A DNA stretch of 64,000 bases from Pseudozobellia thermophila (GTDB lineage: Bacteria; Bacteroidota; Bacteroidia; Flavobacteriales; Flavobacteriaceae), in contig NZ_FQYU01000002.1 of assembly GCF_900141855.1 (NCBI RefSeq), positions 558,001-622,000 of the forward strand. The letters are read 5' to 3'. A program made the position numbers and the translations under genes. This document shows positions 1 to 8,606 of this stretch, in pieces. Numbering within the stretch: position 1 is the stretch's first letter; the number at the start of each line of letters is the position of its first letter. The notes under the pieces were generated by a model that saw nothing but the letters and a program-made list of their open reading frames with translations, was not told the DNA's origin and did not search any database.

Positions 1-541
1 TGGTATAGACCCTAAGTTTTGCCACCAACTTTTTGACCTCCCGCGGCGACTTGGTCTCCTTGATCGTATATAATGCCTGGGCCAAGGTATTTACACCCCC
101 CCAGACCGAGATCCACAAAGGCCTGTCGTCGTCCTTTTCCAACTCGGCAATGATCCAATCGGAACCCTCGGTATCCATCCCTTTGCCCACTGCGGTCATA
201 CCGTACTTGGCGGGACCCGTTTTGACCAGGCGCATAAGTTCTTCGGCCTTGGGATAGCCCTCGGCATGTTTCGACAAATTGGGCCATACCTCGGCGTAGG
301 CCTTGATCACTTTTTCGATGGATTCGGGATGGACGGACGATTGCATCCAACATGAGGTCGTAGCCACTAAGCCCCTAATCTCGATTTCATTGGCATATAG
401 AAACAAACGCACCAAGGATTGGGTATCGTCGGGATCGGCCTCAATATCGGTCAAGACGATCACCCTATTTTTTGTAATCGATTGCGCGTTGCCAAAAGTT
501 AAAAACAAAATCATTAACAAGGTGGTAGTATATGTTCTCAT
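1..541 (-). CDS. DUF1593 / Sde182-like nucleoside-hydrolase-like secreted protein (5' part, runs off the window)
   Basis: Reading the minus strand from the ATG at 539-541 gives 180 uninterrupted codons to the window edge. The first 20 or so residues form a signal peptide ending near FGNAQS. Next comes RVIVLTDIEADPDDTQSLV, the Asp-rich start typical of DUF1593 (nucleoside-hydrolase-like, Sde182-type cellulose-binding proteins), and later LWISVWGGVNTLAQAL, also typical of that family. The Asp cluster resembles the metal site of nucleoside hydrolases. Members are exported and are often found near polysaccharide-degrading genes; the true substrate is not settled. The C-terminal part, usually an Ig-like domain, lies outside the window. 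Confidence 0.8.
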   Translation of the reverse strand, partial: MRTYTTTLLMILFLTFGNAQSITKNRVIVLTDIEADPDDTQSLVRLFLYANEIEIRGLVATTSCWMQSSVHPESIEKVIKAYAEVWPNLSKHAEGYPKAEELMRLVKTGPAKYGMTAVGKGMDTEGSDWIIAELEKDDDRPLWISVWGGVNTLAQALYTIKETKSPREVKKLVAKLRVYT

Positions 542-765
542 ATCAGGGCGTTTTTAAAACAATCCGCAATATAAAGCTATTTTTTTTACCACAACAACAA
601 GCCTGGCGGCACAAACTTAAATATTTCCCTTTTTACCGAATTAGGGTAGCCCCCTATCCAAGGCCTTCGCCATCAAAAAAAAGGCCCTTTCGCTTTTTTT
701 CAAAAGAGACCAAGGCAGGACCCGATCTGAAAACCCTGGTTCGGTTGTAAGGAAGCGCTTGTTCT

Positions 766-1437
766 TCACACCAAATTATACTCCTGTGCCTTTTTGGACA
801 GGTCGATCAAATTTTTGACCTCCATCTTGCGCATCAGGTTAAAGCGGTGGGTTTCGATGGTCCGTTTGCTGTTCTGTAGTTTTTCGGAAATCTGCTTATT
901 GGTAAGTCCTGACAACACCAACTTCAAGACCTGAAGTTCCTTGTTGGTCAGATCAAAGGGATTGTCGGCAGCCTTGTTCCTTTTCGGGCCTTCGATTCCC
1001 TCCTTGGCGGGATTCAACAAATGGTTTACCAAAACGTTCGAAATATCGCCGCTATAGTATTTACCGCCATCGCGAACGGTATGAATGGCTTTGATGAACT
1101 CTGCCTTGCCCGTATCCTTGAGCAGGTAGCCCATGGCCCCGGCGCCCACGGATTGCAATATATACTCCTCCGAGTCGTGCATGGAAAGGATGATGGATTT
1201 GACGGGTGAATTTCTTGATTTCAATTCCTTTACGGCCTCTATTCCCGTCATTACGGGCATTCGAATGTCGATGATCAGCACATCGGGCTCTTTTTCATCT
1301 ACCAGGGCAAGGGCTTCCTTGCCACTGGCCCCTTCCCCTATGACCTCAAGGTCTTCCTCACTTTCAAGCAAGGCACGAATTCCGTCGCGCACCAAGGAAT
1401 GGTCGTCTACTAAAACAATTTTTGTGGTTTGATTCAA
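766..1437 (-). CDS. NarL/FixJ-type response regulator (receiver + LuxR HTH)
   Basis: The 223-residue protein has an N-terminal receiver domain (about 5-120; acidic pair DD11-12, phospho-acceptor Asp57 in LIIDIRMP, conserved Lys in LLKDTGKAEF) and a C-terminal LuxR helix-turn-helix (about 160-223; LTNKQISEKLQNSKRTIETH). The start is TTG at 1437: no ATG or GTG lies between the upstream in-frame stop and the receiver domain. It lies downstream of the porin/narK genes on the same strand but is separated by 175 bp with its own promoter. The nitrate context and the HisKA_3-type sensor kinase at 9219 make it a likely NarL-like output regulator; the pairing is inferred. An 18-bp palindrome over its promoter suggests autoregulation. 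Confidence 0.88.
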   Translation of the reverse strand: MNQTTKIVLVDDHSLVRDGIRALLESEEDLEVIGEGASGKEALALVDEKEPDVLIIDIRMPVMTGIEAVKELKSRNSPVKSIILSMHDSEEYILQSVGAGAMGYLLKDTGKAEFIKAIHTVRDGGKYYSGDISNVLVNHLLNPAKEGIEGPKRNKAADNPFDLTNKELQVLKLVLSGLTNKQISEKLQNSKRTIETHRFNLMRKMEVKNLIDLSKKAQEYNLV

Positions 1438-1445
1438 TTTATAGG

Positions 1446-1465
1446 TATTTGTACGTACAAATATA
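1446..1465 (-). promoter_or_regulatory. 18-bp perfect palindrome overlapping a -7 box, upstream of the response regulator
   Basis: Positions 1446-1463 read TATTTGTACGTACAAATA, a perfect palindrome. On the minus strand TATATTTG (1465-1458) matches the Bacteroidetes -7 consensus TAnnTTTG, 21 nt before the TTG start. Half of the palindrome (ACGTACAAATA) differs by one base from ACGTATAAATA in the narK and nirB promoters. An operator overlapping the promoter fits autorepression or feedback control; this is inferred. Confidence 0.55.
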
Positions 1466-1612
1466 ATTGAATTTTATGATGAAGGGCATCAAATTAAAAC
1501 CATCGGTACAATCTATCCTCAAATTTAAGTTAAGGAGGAAGGCCGAAAAACAAAAGGACCGCCCCGACCCCAATGGTCGAGACGGCCCAATCGAAGCATC
1601 GTTGGAACGGGC

Positions 1613-2908
1613 TTATTGGCCACTTGCTTTTATAAACTTCGGTTTGATGACGAGCATGGCCCAAACCCAATTTTGACTATCGGCGGCGGCACCTTCTGAA
1701 ATGCCCTTCAATTCGTACATACCGTCAGCGGCAAAAAGTTGGGAATATCCGATCTTAAAGCCGAAACCGTCCAAGTTTTGGGAGAAAACCACATCGACTT
1801 CCGTACCCAAGGAGCTTTCCCCGCTGGGCAGGTCCTGCTCGCCATTAAATTTCAAGACCTTTAGGAGCAGGCTCGATTTTTTTCCCAGTTTAAGATCGGC
1901 ACTGGCGTGAAGGTCGAACAGGCCGATGGAATTGGCATGGTTGCCGACGTAAAAATAATCCATAAAGCCGTTGAATTTGTGGTTCGTCCCGTATAGGGGG
2001 AAAAAGGCTTCGGTTTTATCGGCCGTACCGGACTTGTCGCCACTGATCATTTCGGCACCGATACCCAGGCCTATTTTCGGGGAGGCCCTATAGGTCAGAT
2101 CCAGCCCCAAGAGATAGGCACTTCCCACCTCGACCCTATTTTGCCGTTCGCCGGTTTGAAAAAAGGCATTGAAGGTCGCCTTTACCTTTCCCTTTGAATA
2201 ATTGAGATGGCTTCCAAAAGTCTGCAAGTTACTGACCCCGTCGGCCACAAGATCTTCCCCTTCTTCCGTAAAGTCCTGAAACCCATTGTTGAGCAGTAAC
2301 AGGCTTCCCGAAAAATCGGTCCATTGCTGTTTTAAATACAGGTACTGCATGGTTTTATAGGAGAAAAAGCCTGAAGTGTTGTAGGCCGTACCAACGGATT
2401 GAAACCCCGAGGGGTTGCTAAAGTCTTGGTTGAAGGCCAGGCCCAGATCGACCATGAAGCGGTCTTTTCCGTAGCTGACCAAAGCGGCATCGTGGTTACG
2501 CCCCTGCTGGGCCCAATCGAGTCCCCCAAAAATACGTTGATCGTCGTAGGCAATTACCTGTCGTCCCAATTTGGCGCTTAGGTCTTTGGCCAGCTTTAAT
2601 TTGGCCCAGGCCTGAAAAACGGCAAAGGAATTGTTCTGGTCGTAAGGCAGTATCTGTCTATTCTCCCCCCAGACCATGACATCCTGCAGGCTTAAATAAA
2701 ATTCATACGAACTGAACTTGTATCCAGCGTTCAAACGGGTCCGTGTCGAAATGGCGAAACCGGGGTCGGCCCCATCGGCGATAATATTCCCGAATCCGTG
2801 CCGGTATTCGGTACGGGGCCTAAACTCACCGTCGAGGGTGAACTGGCAGAAAGCGATTTGAAAGGAGCATAGGCAAATAAAGAGGAAAACGGAAGGGCGA
2901 TTATTCAT
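1613..2908 (-). CDS. Outer-membrane beta-barrel porin, alginate_export family
   Basis: The 431-residue protein starts with a signal peptide (SFQIAFCQ, about residues 1-21). After that it consists of alternating beta-strand-like segments, beginning with FTLDGEFRPRTEYRHG, the usual opening of alginate_export-family channels in Bacteroidetes. Further family-like stretches are KLGRQVIAYDDQRIFGG and DWAQQGRNHDAAL. It sits 86 bp downstream of the nitrate transporter gene on the same strand, so it probably forms the outer-membrane pore for nitrate or nitrite in that operon. The family name refers to a Pseudomonas alginate porin; alginate as substrate here is unlikely given the neighbours. Confidence 0.78.
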   Translation of the reverse strand: MNNRPSVFLFICLCSFQIAFCQFTLDGEFRPRTEYRHGFGNIIADGADPGFAISTRTRLNAGYKFSSYEFYLSLQDVMVWGENRQILPYDQNNSFAVFQAWAKLKLAKDLSAKLGRQVIAYDDQRIFGGLDWAQQGRNHDAALVSYGKDRFMVDLGLAFNQDFSNPSGFQSVGTAYNTSGFFSYKTMQYLYLKQQWTDFSGSLLLLNNGFQDFTEEGEDLVADGVSNLQTFGSHLNYSKGKVKATFNAFFQTGERQNRVEVGSAYLLGLDLTYRASPKIGLGIGAEMISGDKSGTADKTEAFFPLYGTNHKFNGFMDYFYVGNHANSIGLFDLHASADLKLGKKSSLLLKVLKFNGEQDLPSGESSLGTEVDVVFSQNLDGFGFKIGYSQLFAADGMYELKGISEGAAADSQNWVWAMLVIKPKFIKASGQ

Positions 2909-2994
2909 ACTTAAAAATTTACAGGTTGTTAGTCAAGCGCGGGAGGTCTGCGACCGGTCAAGGCCAACGCCCCCCTATGCCGTCTTTTAAAAAA

Positions 2995-4413
2995 TTAATC
3001 GGTCGATCGGGAGAGTGTTAACTCGGCCTTCATCTCTTCCTCCACCGCCCTTTCGTCGGCCATGGAGAACCTGATCGCAAGGGTGGTCAGGGCACTAATG
3101 ACAACAAAAATGCCTATGACAAAGTACCCACCCGACACCGCAGTCGCCGCGGCGGTCGATTGGGCCGCTTTTACGGCTTCTTCGCCCAAGGCCGAATTTA
3201 CGGAAATTGCATGTGTTTCGGCCATGGCGGACTTCGATTTTAGAAAAAGGGCGGCCAAAAAAGCCCCTACGTTTCCTCCGGCCCCGACAATACCCGAAAT
3301 GGAGCCGATGGCCTTTTTGTTGATAAAGGGAACGACGGAGAACGTGGCCCCTTCCGCCATTTGTACCGTTAGGCTGAAGGCGATCAAGAAGACCAGACCA
3401 AAGGCCAAGCTGGTGGTCATGGAAAAGGCCGAAAGCATTAGGCCTTCCGCGGCCAAGATCAGGGTCAGGAAAACCACCCGCCCCCTCAGGCCTTTCATCT
3501 TTCCGAACCTATCCCCGAAAAAACCGCCCAAGGTGCGCGCGAAGATATTCATCAAGGCAAAGGAGAGGACCAGGTTTCCGGCAGTAGACCGGGTAAGCCC
3601 AAAGTTGTTCTGAAGATAATCGTCCATAGTACCGTAGACGGTAAGCTCCATACCGAAACAGGCGGCATATACAACGAACAATATCCAGACCCGATAATCC
3701 TTTAAAACCTCCAAAAAGCTTTCCTCATCCTTTTTCAAGGCGGGCATTTTGCCGGCTGCCTTAAGTTCGGAAAAATTGCCCTCGGGCGTGTCGGTGGTAA
3801 AAAAGAAATACACCAGCCCCATCAACATGGCTATGATACCGGCGATGACCATCGAATAACGCCATGCCATTTCATCGGCCACGCCAAAGCTTACCACCGC
3901 GGCGGCAATCAAGGGCATCCCCAAGCGGTTCGCCCCTCCGCCCAAATTGCCCCAACCGGCCGATGTCGCGTTGGCCGTACCGACAATGTTGGGAGCAAAC
4001 ATAATGGAGGTGTGGAACTGCGTGATAACAAAAGAGGCCCCTATAAAGCCGATAAAGAGCCTACATACCAAGAACTGCGTGGGGGTCTGCACAAAGCCGA
4101 GCAAAATTACGGGTATCGCCCCCAGTATCAACAAATAGGTATAGCAAAGTCGGGGACCGAAACGATCGCACAGTTTTCCTATCAACAATCGGGCAAAAAC
4201 GGTTCCTGTTACGGCCAGGATAATGGAATTCCACTTCTGTTCGGGCGTCAGCCCCAAATCCTTTACCACATCGGGCATAAAGGGCACGATTCCGAACCAG
4301 GCAAAGAAACAGATAAAGAACGCAATGGAGGTAATCCAAAACGTACGGATGGGCATACTTTTCAAATTAGTAAGCTTCAGGGCGGTGGCCTTCTTTGACA
4401 CTTGGGTTTTCAT
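2995..4413 (-). CDS. narK: Nitrate/nitrite MFS transporter (NarK/NasA family)
   Basis: The 472-residue protein has about 12 hydrophobic segments. The stretch AGWGNLGGGANRLGMPLI matches the nitrate signature of the NNP family, and the N-terminal half has FMPDVVKDLGL and the MFS loop GKLCDRFGPR. A second Gly-rich signature is visible as GIVGAGGNVGAFLAALF. It imports nitrate and/or nitrite across the inner membrane. The start is ATG at 4413, 44 nt after a TAATATTG -7-like box and next to two NarL-like inverted repeats. With the porin downstream it forms a two-gene uptake unit. Confidence 0.92.
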   Translation of the reverse strand: MKTQVSKKATALKLTNLKSMPIRTFWITSIAFFICFFAWFGIVPFMPDVVKDLGLTPEQKWNSIILAVTGTVFARLLIGKLCDRFGPRLCYTYLLILGAIPVILLGFVQTPTQFLVCRLFIGFIGASFVITQFHTSIMFAPNIVGTANATSAGWGNLGGGANRLGMPLIAAAVVSFGVADEMAWRYSMVIAGIIAMLMGLVYFFFTTDTPEGNFSELKAAGKMPALKKDEESFLEVLKDYRVWILFVVYAACFGMELTVYGTMDDYLQNNFGLTRSTAGNLVLSFALMNIFARTLGGFFGDRFGKMKGLRGRVVFLTLILAAEGLMLSAFSMTTSLAFGLVFLIAFSLTVQMAEGATFSVVPFINKKAIGSISGIVGAGGNVGAFLAALFLKSKSAMAETHAISVNSALGEEAVKAAQSTAAATAVSGGYFVIGIFVVISALTTLAIRFSMADERAVEEEMKAELTLSRSTD

Positions 4414-4456
4414 GATCTCAATTTTTTAGGATGGATAATTTACTTAGTTGTTCCTT

Positions 4457-4499
4457 ACAATATTACGTATAAATACGTACTTACACGTATTTATACCTT
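4457..4499 (-). promoter_or_regulatory. narK promoter with two NarL-like 7-2-7 inverted repeats
   Basis: Positions 4464-4479 read TACGTAT-AA-ATACGTA, a perfect 7-2-7 inverted repeat. A second, weaker copy lies 20 bp away (4484-4499, CACGTAT-TT-ATACCTT). Together they form a 12-bp exact inverted repeat with 6-nt spacer (4467-4478 and 4485-4496). The -7-like box TAATATTG lies directly downstream on the minus strand (4464-4457). Enteric NarL sites have the same 7-2-7 layout with TACYYMT heptamers; TACGTAT matches at six of seven positions. Binding by the regulator at 766-1437 is inferred. Confidence 0.6.
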
Positions 4500-4671
4500 G
4501 TTTTTAAGTTTCAACTATGTCATTTTATCAAGAAGGGCGATTTTATCCGATAAAAATCAGGAAATGGAAATTACAGGTGTTAAAAAATGCGTATTTCCCA
4601 AGCCCATGGCCCTTGATATGTTTTCTTGGCCTAGGTTCGGTAGAGCTTATACCTTAATATATAGGTCGGCC

Positions 4672-5445
4672 TTAAAGGTTTGAATAAAGTACGCGTTGCA
4701 CCTCTTCCTGAAAAAAGGAGGGATGCTCAGCCACCACATCGCCGATAACAATAATACCGGGCAAGCCCGTATCGATGCGATTCACGCAATCGGGGACTTT
4801 CCCCAAAGTCGTTAGCACACACGATTCATTGGGCAGGGTACCGTTTTGAATAAGGGCCATAGGGGTTGCCGGCCCTCGGTACTTAAGTACCTCCCCCACA
4901 ATTGCGTCCAATTTTCGCATCCCCATCAAAATGACCATGGTGGCCTGGGAACGGGCGGCAAACATCAGGTCCTCCGAAAAAGTCCCGTCCCTCTTCGTAG
5001 CCGTCATGACCCAGAAGCTACTGCTCACCCCCCGGGCCGTTACGGGTATTCCTTGGCTGGCCGGGACGGAAATGGCACTTGTTACCCCGGGAACCACGGT
5101 TACGGGAATCCCAAAAGACTCGGCATAGGTGATTTCTTCCGTCGCCCGCCCGAATACAAAGGGGTCTCCCCCCTTCAAGCGTACCACATGGCCATAGTTC
5201 ATGGCGCATTCGACCAACAACCTGTTGATATCGTCTTGACCATACGAATGTTTCCCACAACGTTTCCCTACGTATATACTTTGGGCCGATTCACTTACTT
5301 CTTCCAAAAGCTTCTTCCCCACCAAGGCGTCGTATAGGACGACATCGGCGCTTCGCAAGGCCCTCAAGCCCCGCACGGTTATTAGGTCCTCACAGCCGGG
5401 GCCGGCCCCTACCAAGGTTATTCTTGATTCCTTCCTCCCTTTCAT
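4672..5445 (-). CDS. cobA: Uroporphyrinogen-III C-methyltransferase (siroheme synthesis)
   Basis: The 257-residue protein shows the SUMT pattern: VGAGPGCEDLITVRGLRAL at the N-terminus, LYDALV, RLKGGDPFVFGRA and VVPGVTSAISVPA. It uses S-adenosylmethionine to methylate uroporphyrinogen III to precorrin-2, the first step to siroheme, the cofactor of NirB. Only the methyltransferase domain is present; the dehydrogenase/ferrochelatase domain of CysG is missing and must come from elsewhere. It is transcribed divergently from nirB, with 124 bp between the start codons. A TAGTTTTG -7 box on the minus strand (5491-5484) lies 39 nt before its ATG. Confidence 0.93.
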   Translation of the reverse strand: MKGRKESRITLVGAGPGCEDLITVRGLRALRSADVVLYDALVGKKLLEEVSESAQSIYVGKRCGKHSYGQDDINRLLVECAMNYGHVVRLKGGDPFVFGRATEEITYAESFGIPVTVVPGVTSAISVPASQGIPVTARGVSSSFWVMTATKRDGTFSEDLMFAARSQATMVILMGMRKLDAIVGEVLKYRGPATPMALIQNGTLPNESCVLTTLGKVPDCVNRIDTGLPGIIVIGDVVAEHPSFFQEEVQRVLYSNL

Positions 5446-5483
5446 ATTCTTGAATTTACGGTATGTGATTATGAATTTCCCAA

Positions 5484-5544
5484 CAAAACTACGTAATTAT
5501 TCATATAAAATTACTTTAAAATTACGTATAAATACTTATTTTTG
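5484..5544. promoter_or_regulatory. Divergent cobA-nirB promoter region with NarL-like site
   Basis: On the plus strand TACGTAT-AA-ATACTTA (5523-5538) repeats the narK operator motif (14 of 16 positions as in 4464-4479) and abuts TATTTTTG (5537-5544), a TAnnTTTG -7 box 26 nt before the nirB start. On the minus strand TAGTTTTG (5491-5484) is the matching -7 box for cobA. A half-site TACGTAA (5490-5496) overlaps it and lies 33 bp, about three helical turns, from the nirB site. The layout suggests joint control of both genes; the factor is inferred. Confidence 0.6.
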
Positions 5545-5569
5545 TTTTCAAGTTATAAATCGAAGCGGT

Positions 5570-8089
5570 ATGAAAACAGTAATTGTGGTCGGCAACGGAA
5601 TGGTAGGATATAAGTTCTGTGAGAAGTTCATGGCCCATGAAAATAGTTCAAACTTTAAGCTGATCGTCTTCGGCGAAGAGCCCCGGGCCGCCTACGACCG
5701 GGTACATCTCAGTGAATTTTTCTCCAATCGCGATGCGCAGGCCCTTCAACTGGCCCCTTTGGAATGGTACAGTGCGCACAACATCGACCTGATCATCAAT
5801 GAGCGGGTAACCGATATACACCGGGACCACAAAACCATTTCCACGGCGAGCGACAAGGAATACAGCTATGACTACCTGGTACTTGCCACGGGGTCGGCTC
5901 CCTTTGTCCCGCCCATCAACGGGGTCGAAAAAAAGGGGGTCTTCGTCTATCGGACCATTGAGGACCTCGAGGGCATGTTGGCCTATGCCGAAAAAATAAA
6001 AAGCAGGAAAGACAATGGAAAGGCGGCCATACTGGGGGGCGGACTTCTGGGCCTGGAGGCGGGAAAGGCGGTTATGGACATGGGGCTCGAGCCCCATGTA
6101 GTGGAATATGCCCCCAAATTAATGCCGAGGCAACTCGATTCGAGGAGCAGCAACGTACTGCAACTCACCCTAGAATCGATCGGCATTCAAATACATACGG
6201 GAAAAGCCACCAACAAAATCTTGGGGAACGGGGCCATAACGGGAATGGACTTTGGGGAAGACGACACCTTGGAGGTAGACATGCTCGTCGTCTCGGCCGG
6301 TATACGCCCCAGGGACGAACTGGCCAAAACCTGTGATCTTAAAACGGGCGTTCGTGGCGGAATCGTTGTCAACGATAGGATGCAAACCTCCGACCCCTGC
6401 ATTTTCGCCATTGGCGAGGTCGCCCTCTACAATCAAATGATATACGGACTGGTAGCCCCTGGCTACGAAATGGCCGAAGTGGCCGTCAACCAAATTTTGG
6501 ACAATCGCGAAGCGGCCATGAAAAAAGAAATCGACATGTCGACCAAACTGAAGTTGATCGGAGTCGACGTAGCCAGCTTCGGGGTTCCCTACATGCCCGC
6601 CGACAAGGGCCTATCGATTATCTACGAGAACAAGACCAAGGGCATTTATAAGCGGATCAATGTCAGCCACGACGGAAAGACGCTCCTCGGCGGAATCATG
6701 GTAGGCGATGCGGCCGATTACAGCATCTTGCACCAAATGTACCTCAACAACATACCCTTGCCCGACAATGCGGAAGAATTGATCGTGGGGGCACGCGGCG
6801 AAGGAGGTTCGGCCTTCGGCAGCGCCATGGACCTGCCCGATACGGCGGTCATTTGTTCTTGTGAGGCCGTTACCAAGGGCCAGATCTGTTGCAGTGTACT
6901 CGACGACGGTAACGAAAGCGTAAAAGCGGTTGCCAAGGCGACCAAGGCAGGTACGGGATGCGGAGGCTGCAAGCCCATGCTCAACGACCTGGTGGCGGAG
7001 AGCCTTAAAACGATCGGTAAAACGGTAAAAAACAGCATCTGCGAACATTTCAATTTTTCGAGGCAGGAACTCTACGATATCGTAAAGGCCCGCGGAATCA
7101 AAGATTACAACGAATTGTTGGACAGTGCCGGATCCGGCGGTTACGGTTGCGAGGTCTGCAAGCCGGTGGCCGCCAGTATTTTTGCCAGCATATACAACGA
7201 AACCGCCAACCGGCAGGAAACCATACAGGACAGCAACGATCGCTACTTGGCCAATATCCAGCGCAACGGCACCTATTCCGTGGTTCCGCGTGTGGCGGGA
7301 GGCGAAATTACCCCCAAACAGCTTATGGCCCTGGGCAGGATTGCCCAAAAATTCGACCTGTATACAAAGATTACCGGCGGACAGCGCATCGATATGTTCG
7401 GCGCGAAACTTCACGAACTTCCATTGATATGGGAAGAGCTCCTGGCCGAAGGTTTCGAGACGGGACAGGCCTATGGAAAATCGCTCCGTACCGTAAAGAG
7501 CTGCGTCGGTTCCACTTGGTGCCGCTACGGCATGGATGAAAGTGTAAGCCTCGCCATTGAAATAGAGCACCGCTACAAGGGCATCCGTTCGCCCCATAAA
7601 TTTAAGGGTGGGGTTTCGGGCTGTATCAGGGAATGTGCCGAGGCGCGATGCAAAGACTTTGGCCTTATAGCCGTCGAGGGAGGTTGGAACGTCTATGTGG
7701 GGGGAAATGGTGGCGCCAACCCGAAACACGCCGAACTCCTGGCCGAAAAGGTGGACAAAAAGACCGCCATTACCTATATCGACCGCTTTGTCATGTTCTA
7801 TATAAAAACCGCCCAGCCCCTACAACGGACAGCGGCATGGTTGGACAAGCTCGAGGGAGGCATTACCTATTTGAAAAACGTGGTGATCAACGACTCCTTG
7901 GGCATAGCCGACGAATTGGACGCCGAGATGCAGGCCTATATAGACACGTACCAATGTGAATGGAAAGAAGCTGTAGAAAACCCGGAAATACGTTCGCGGT
8001 ATACCCATTTCGTGAATTCCGACGCCGAGGACGACAACATAGAGTTCGTATCGCTCAGGGAACAAAAAATGCCCAAGGAATGGGCCTGA
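5570..8089 (+). CDS. nirB: Assimilatory-type nitrite reductase (NADH), large subunit NirB
   Basis: The protein has 839 residues from the ATG at 5570 (VIVVGNGMVG opens the FAD-binding fold); an in-frame upstream extension from 5450 runs through the promoter and is not used. Order: FAD/NAD oxidoreductase (about 1-390), two BFD-type [2Fe-2S] domains (VICSCEAVTKGQI...GCGGCKP and ICEHFNFSRQEL...GCEVCKP), a ferredoxin-like nitrite/sulfite reductase repeat, and the siroheme/4Fe-4S domain with CVGSTWCRYG and GVSGCIRECAEA. It reduces nitrite to ammonium in the cytoplasm. All expected Cys ligands are present. It heads the run nirB-nirD-DUF4202-sensor kinase. Confidence 0.96.
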   Translation: MKTVIVVGNGMVGYKFCEKFMAHENSSNFKLIVFGEEPRAAYDRVHLSEFFSNRDAQALQLAPLEWYSAHNIDLIINERVTDIHRDHKTISTASDKEYSYDYLVLATGSAPFVPPINGVEKKGVFVYRTIEDLEGMLAYAEKIKSRKDNGKAAILGGGLLGLEAGKAVMDMGLEPHVVEYAPKLMPRQLDSRSSNVLQLTLESIGIQIHTGKATNKILGNGAITGMDFGEDDTLEVDMLVVSAGIRPRDELAKTCDLKTGVRGGIVVNDRMQTSDPCIFAIGEVALYNQMIYGLVAPGYEMAEVAVNQILDNREAAMKKEIDMSTKLKLIGVDVASFGVPYMPADKGLSIIYENKTKGIYKRINVSHDGKTLLGGIMVGDAADYSILHQMYLNNIPLPDNAEELIVGARGEGGSAFGSAMDLPDTAVICSCEAVTKGQICCSVLDDGNESVKAVAKATKAGTGCGGCKPMLNDLVAESLKTIGKTVKNSICEHFNFSRQELYDIVKARGIKDYNELLDSAGSGGYGCEVCKPVAASIFASIYNETANRQETIQDSNDRYLANIQRNGTYSVVPRVAGGEITPKQLMALGRIAQKFDLYTKITGGQRIDMFGAKLHELPLIWEELLAEGFETGQAYGKSLRTVKSCVGSTWCRYGMDESVSLAIEIEHRYKGIRSPHKFKGGVSGCIRECAEARCKDFGLIAVEGGWNVYVGGNGGANPKHAELLAEKVDKKTAITYIDRFVMFYIKTAQPLQRTAAWLDKLEGGITYLKNVVINDSLGIADELDAEMQAYIDTYQCEWKEAVENPEIRSRYTHFVNSDAEDDNIEFVSLREQKMPKEWA

Positions 8090-8142
8090 CACCCCTTATT
8101 CAAGGCGAACAGTGTAAACACAACGATATAAAAACACCAATT

Positions 8143-8523
8143 ATGAAAGCAACCCTATTGCATCAGTATCACACCATAGCCCCCGAGGAAGTTACCCTGT
8201 GGTTCAAGGCGGCACCGGTCTCAAAATTTCCCAAGAACGGCGGGGCGTGCATAAAGTATAAAGACCAGCAAATTGCGGTGTTCAACTTCGCCAAGGAGAA
8301 TATCTGGTACGCCTGCCAGAACCTTTGCCCGCACAAAATGGAAATGGTGCTCTCAAGAGGTATGATCGGCGATGAAAACCTGGAACCCAAGGTGGCCTGC
8401 CCCCTGCACAAAAATACCTTTTCATTGAAAACCGGCGCGCATCTGAACGGCAACCTCAATGCCATTGCGACCTATCCCGTACGGATCATTGAGGGCTTTG
8501 TGCACATCGGTTTTACCGAATAG
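8143..8523 (+). CDS. nirD: Nitrite reductase small subunit NirD (Rieske-like)
   Basis: A 126-residue protein from the ATG at 8143, 53 bp after nirB. It has the Rieske-like fold of NirD, with CQNLCPHKM and ACPLHKNTFSLKTG at the positions of the two cluster-binding loops. NirD proteins have this fold but often lack a complete 2Fe-2S ligand set; here Cys-Pro-His and Cys-Pro-Leu-His are both present, so a cluster is conceivable. It partners NirB in NADH-dependent nitrite reduction. A longer in-frame reading starts inside nirB and is rejected. Confidence 0.92.
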   Translation: MKATLLHQYHTIAPEEVTLWFKAAPVSKFPKNGGACIKYKDQQIAVFNFAKENIWYACQNLCPHKMEMVLSRGMIGDENLEPKVACPLHKNTFSLKTGAHLNGNLNAIATYPVRIIEGFVHIGFTE

Positions 8524-8606
8524 CCTTCAAATCGACCGGCCCCATAAACGGCCCGGGTTGATAAAAAGGAAAGTTATTTGCTATCTTTCCTAAAAAATTG
8601 AAGCAC

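Noticed and set aside
12..353. Minus-strand ORF of 113 codons at the left edge
   Set aside because: It is a different frame of the real minus-strand gene (1-541), whose frame encodes a signal peptide and the DUF1593 motif and stays open to the edge.
5450..5569. N-terminal extension of NirB by 40 codons
   Set aside because: It would translate the promoter and operator; the FAD-binding fold begins exactly at the ATG at 5570.
6611..7729. Long antisense ORF (372 codons) inside nirB
   Set aside because: No domain or start context; the plus-strand frame has all NirB cluster and siroheme motifs. It reflects codon bias at third positions.
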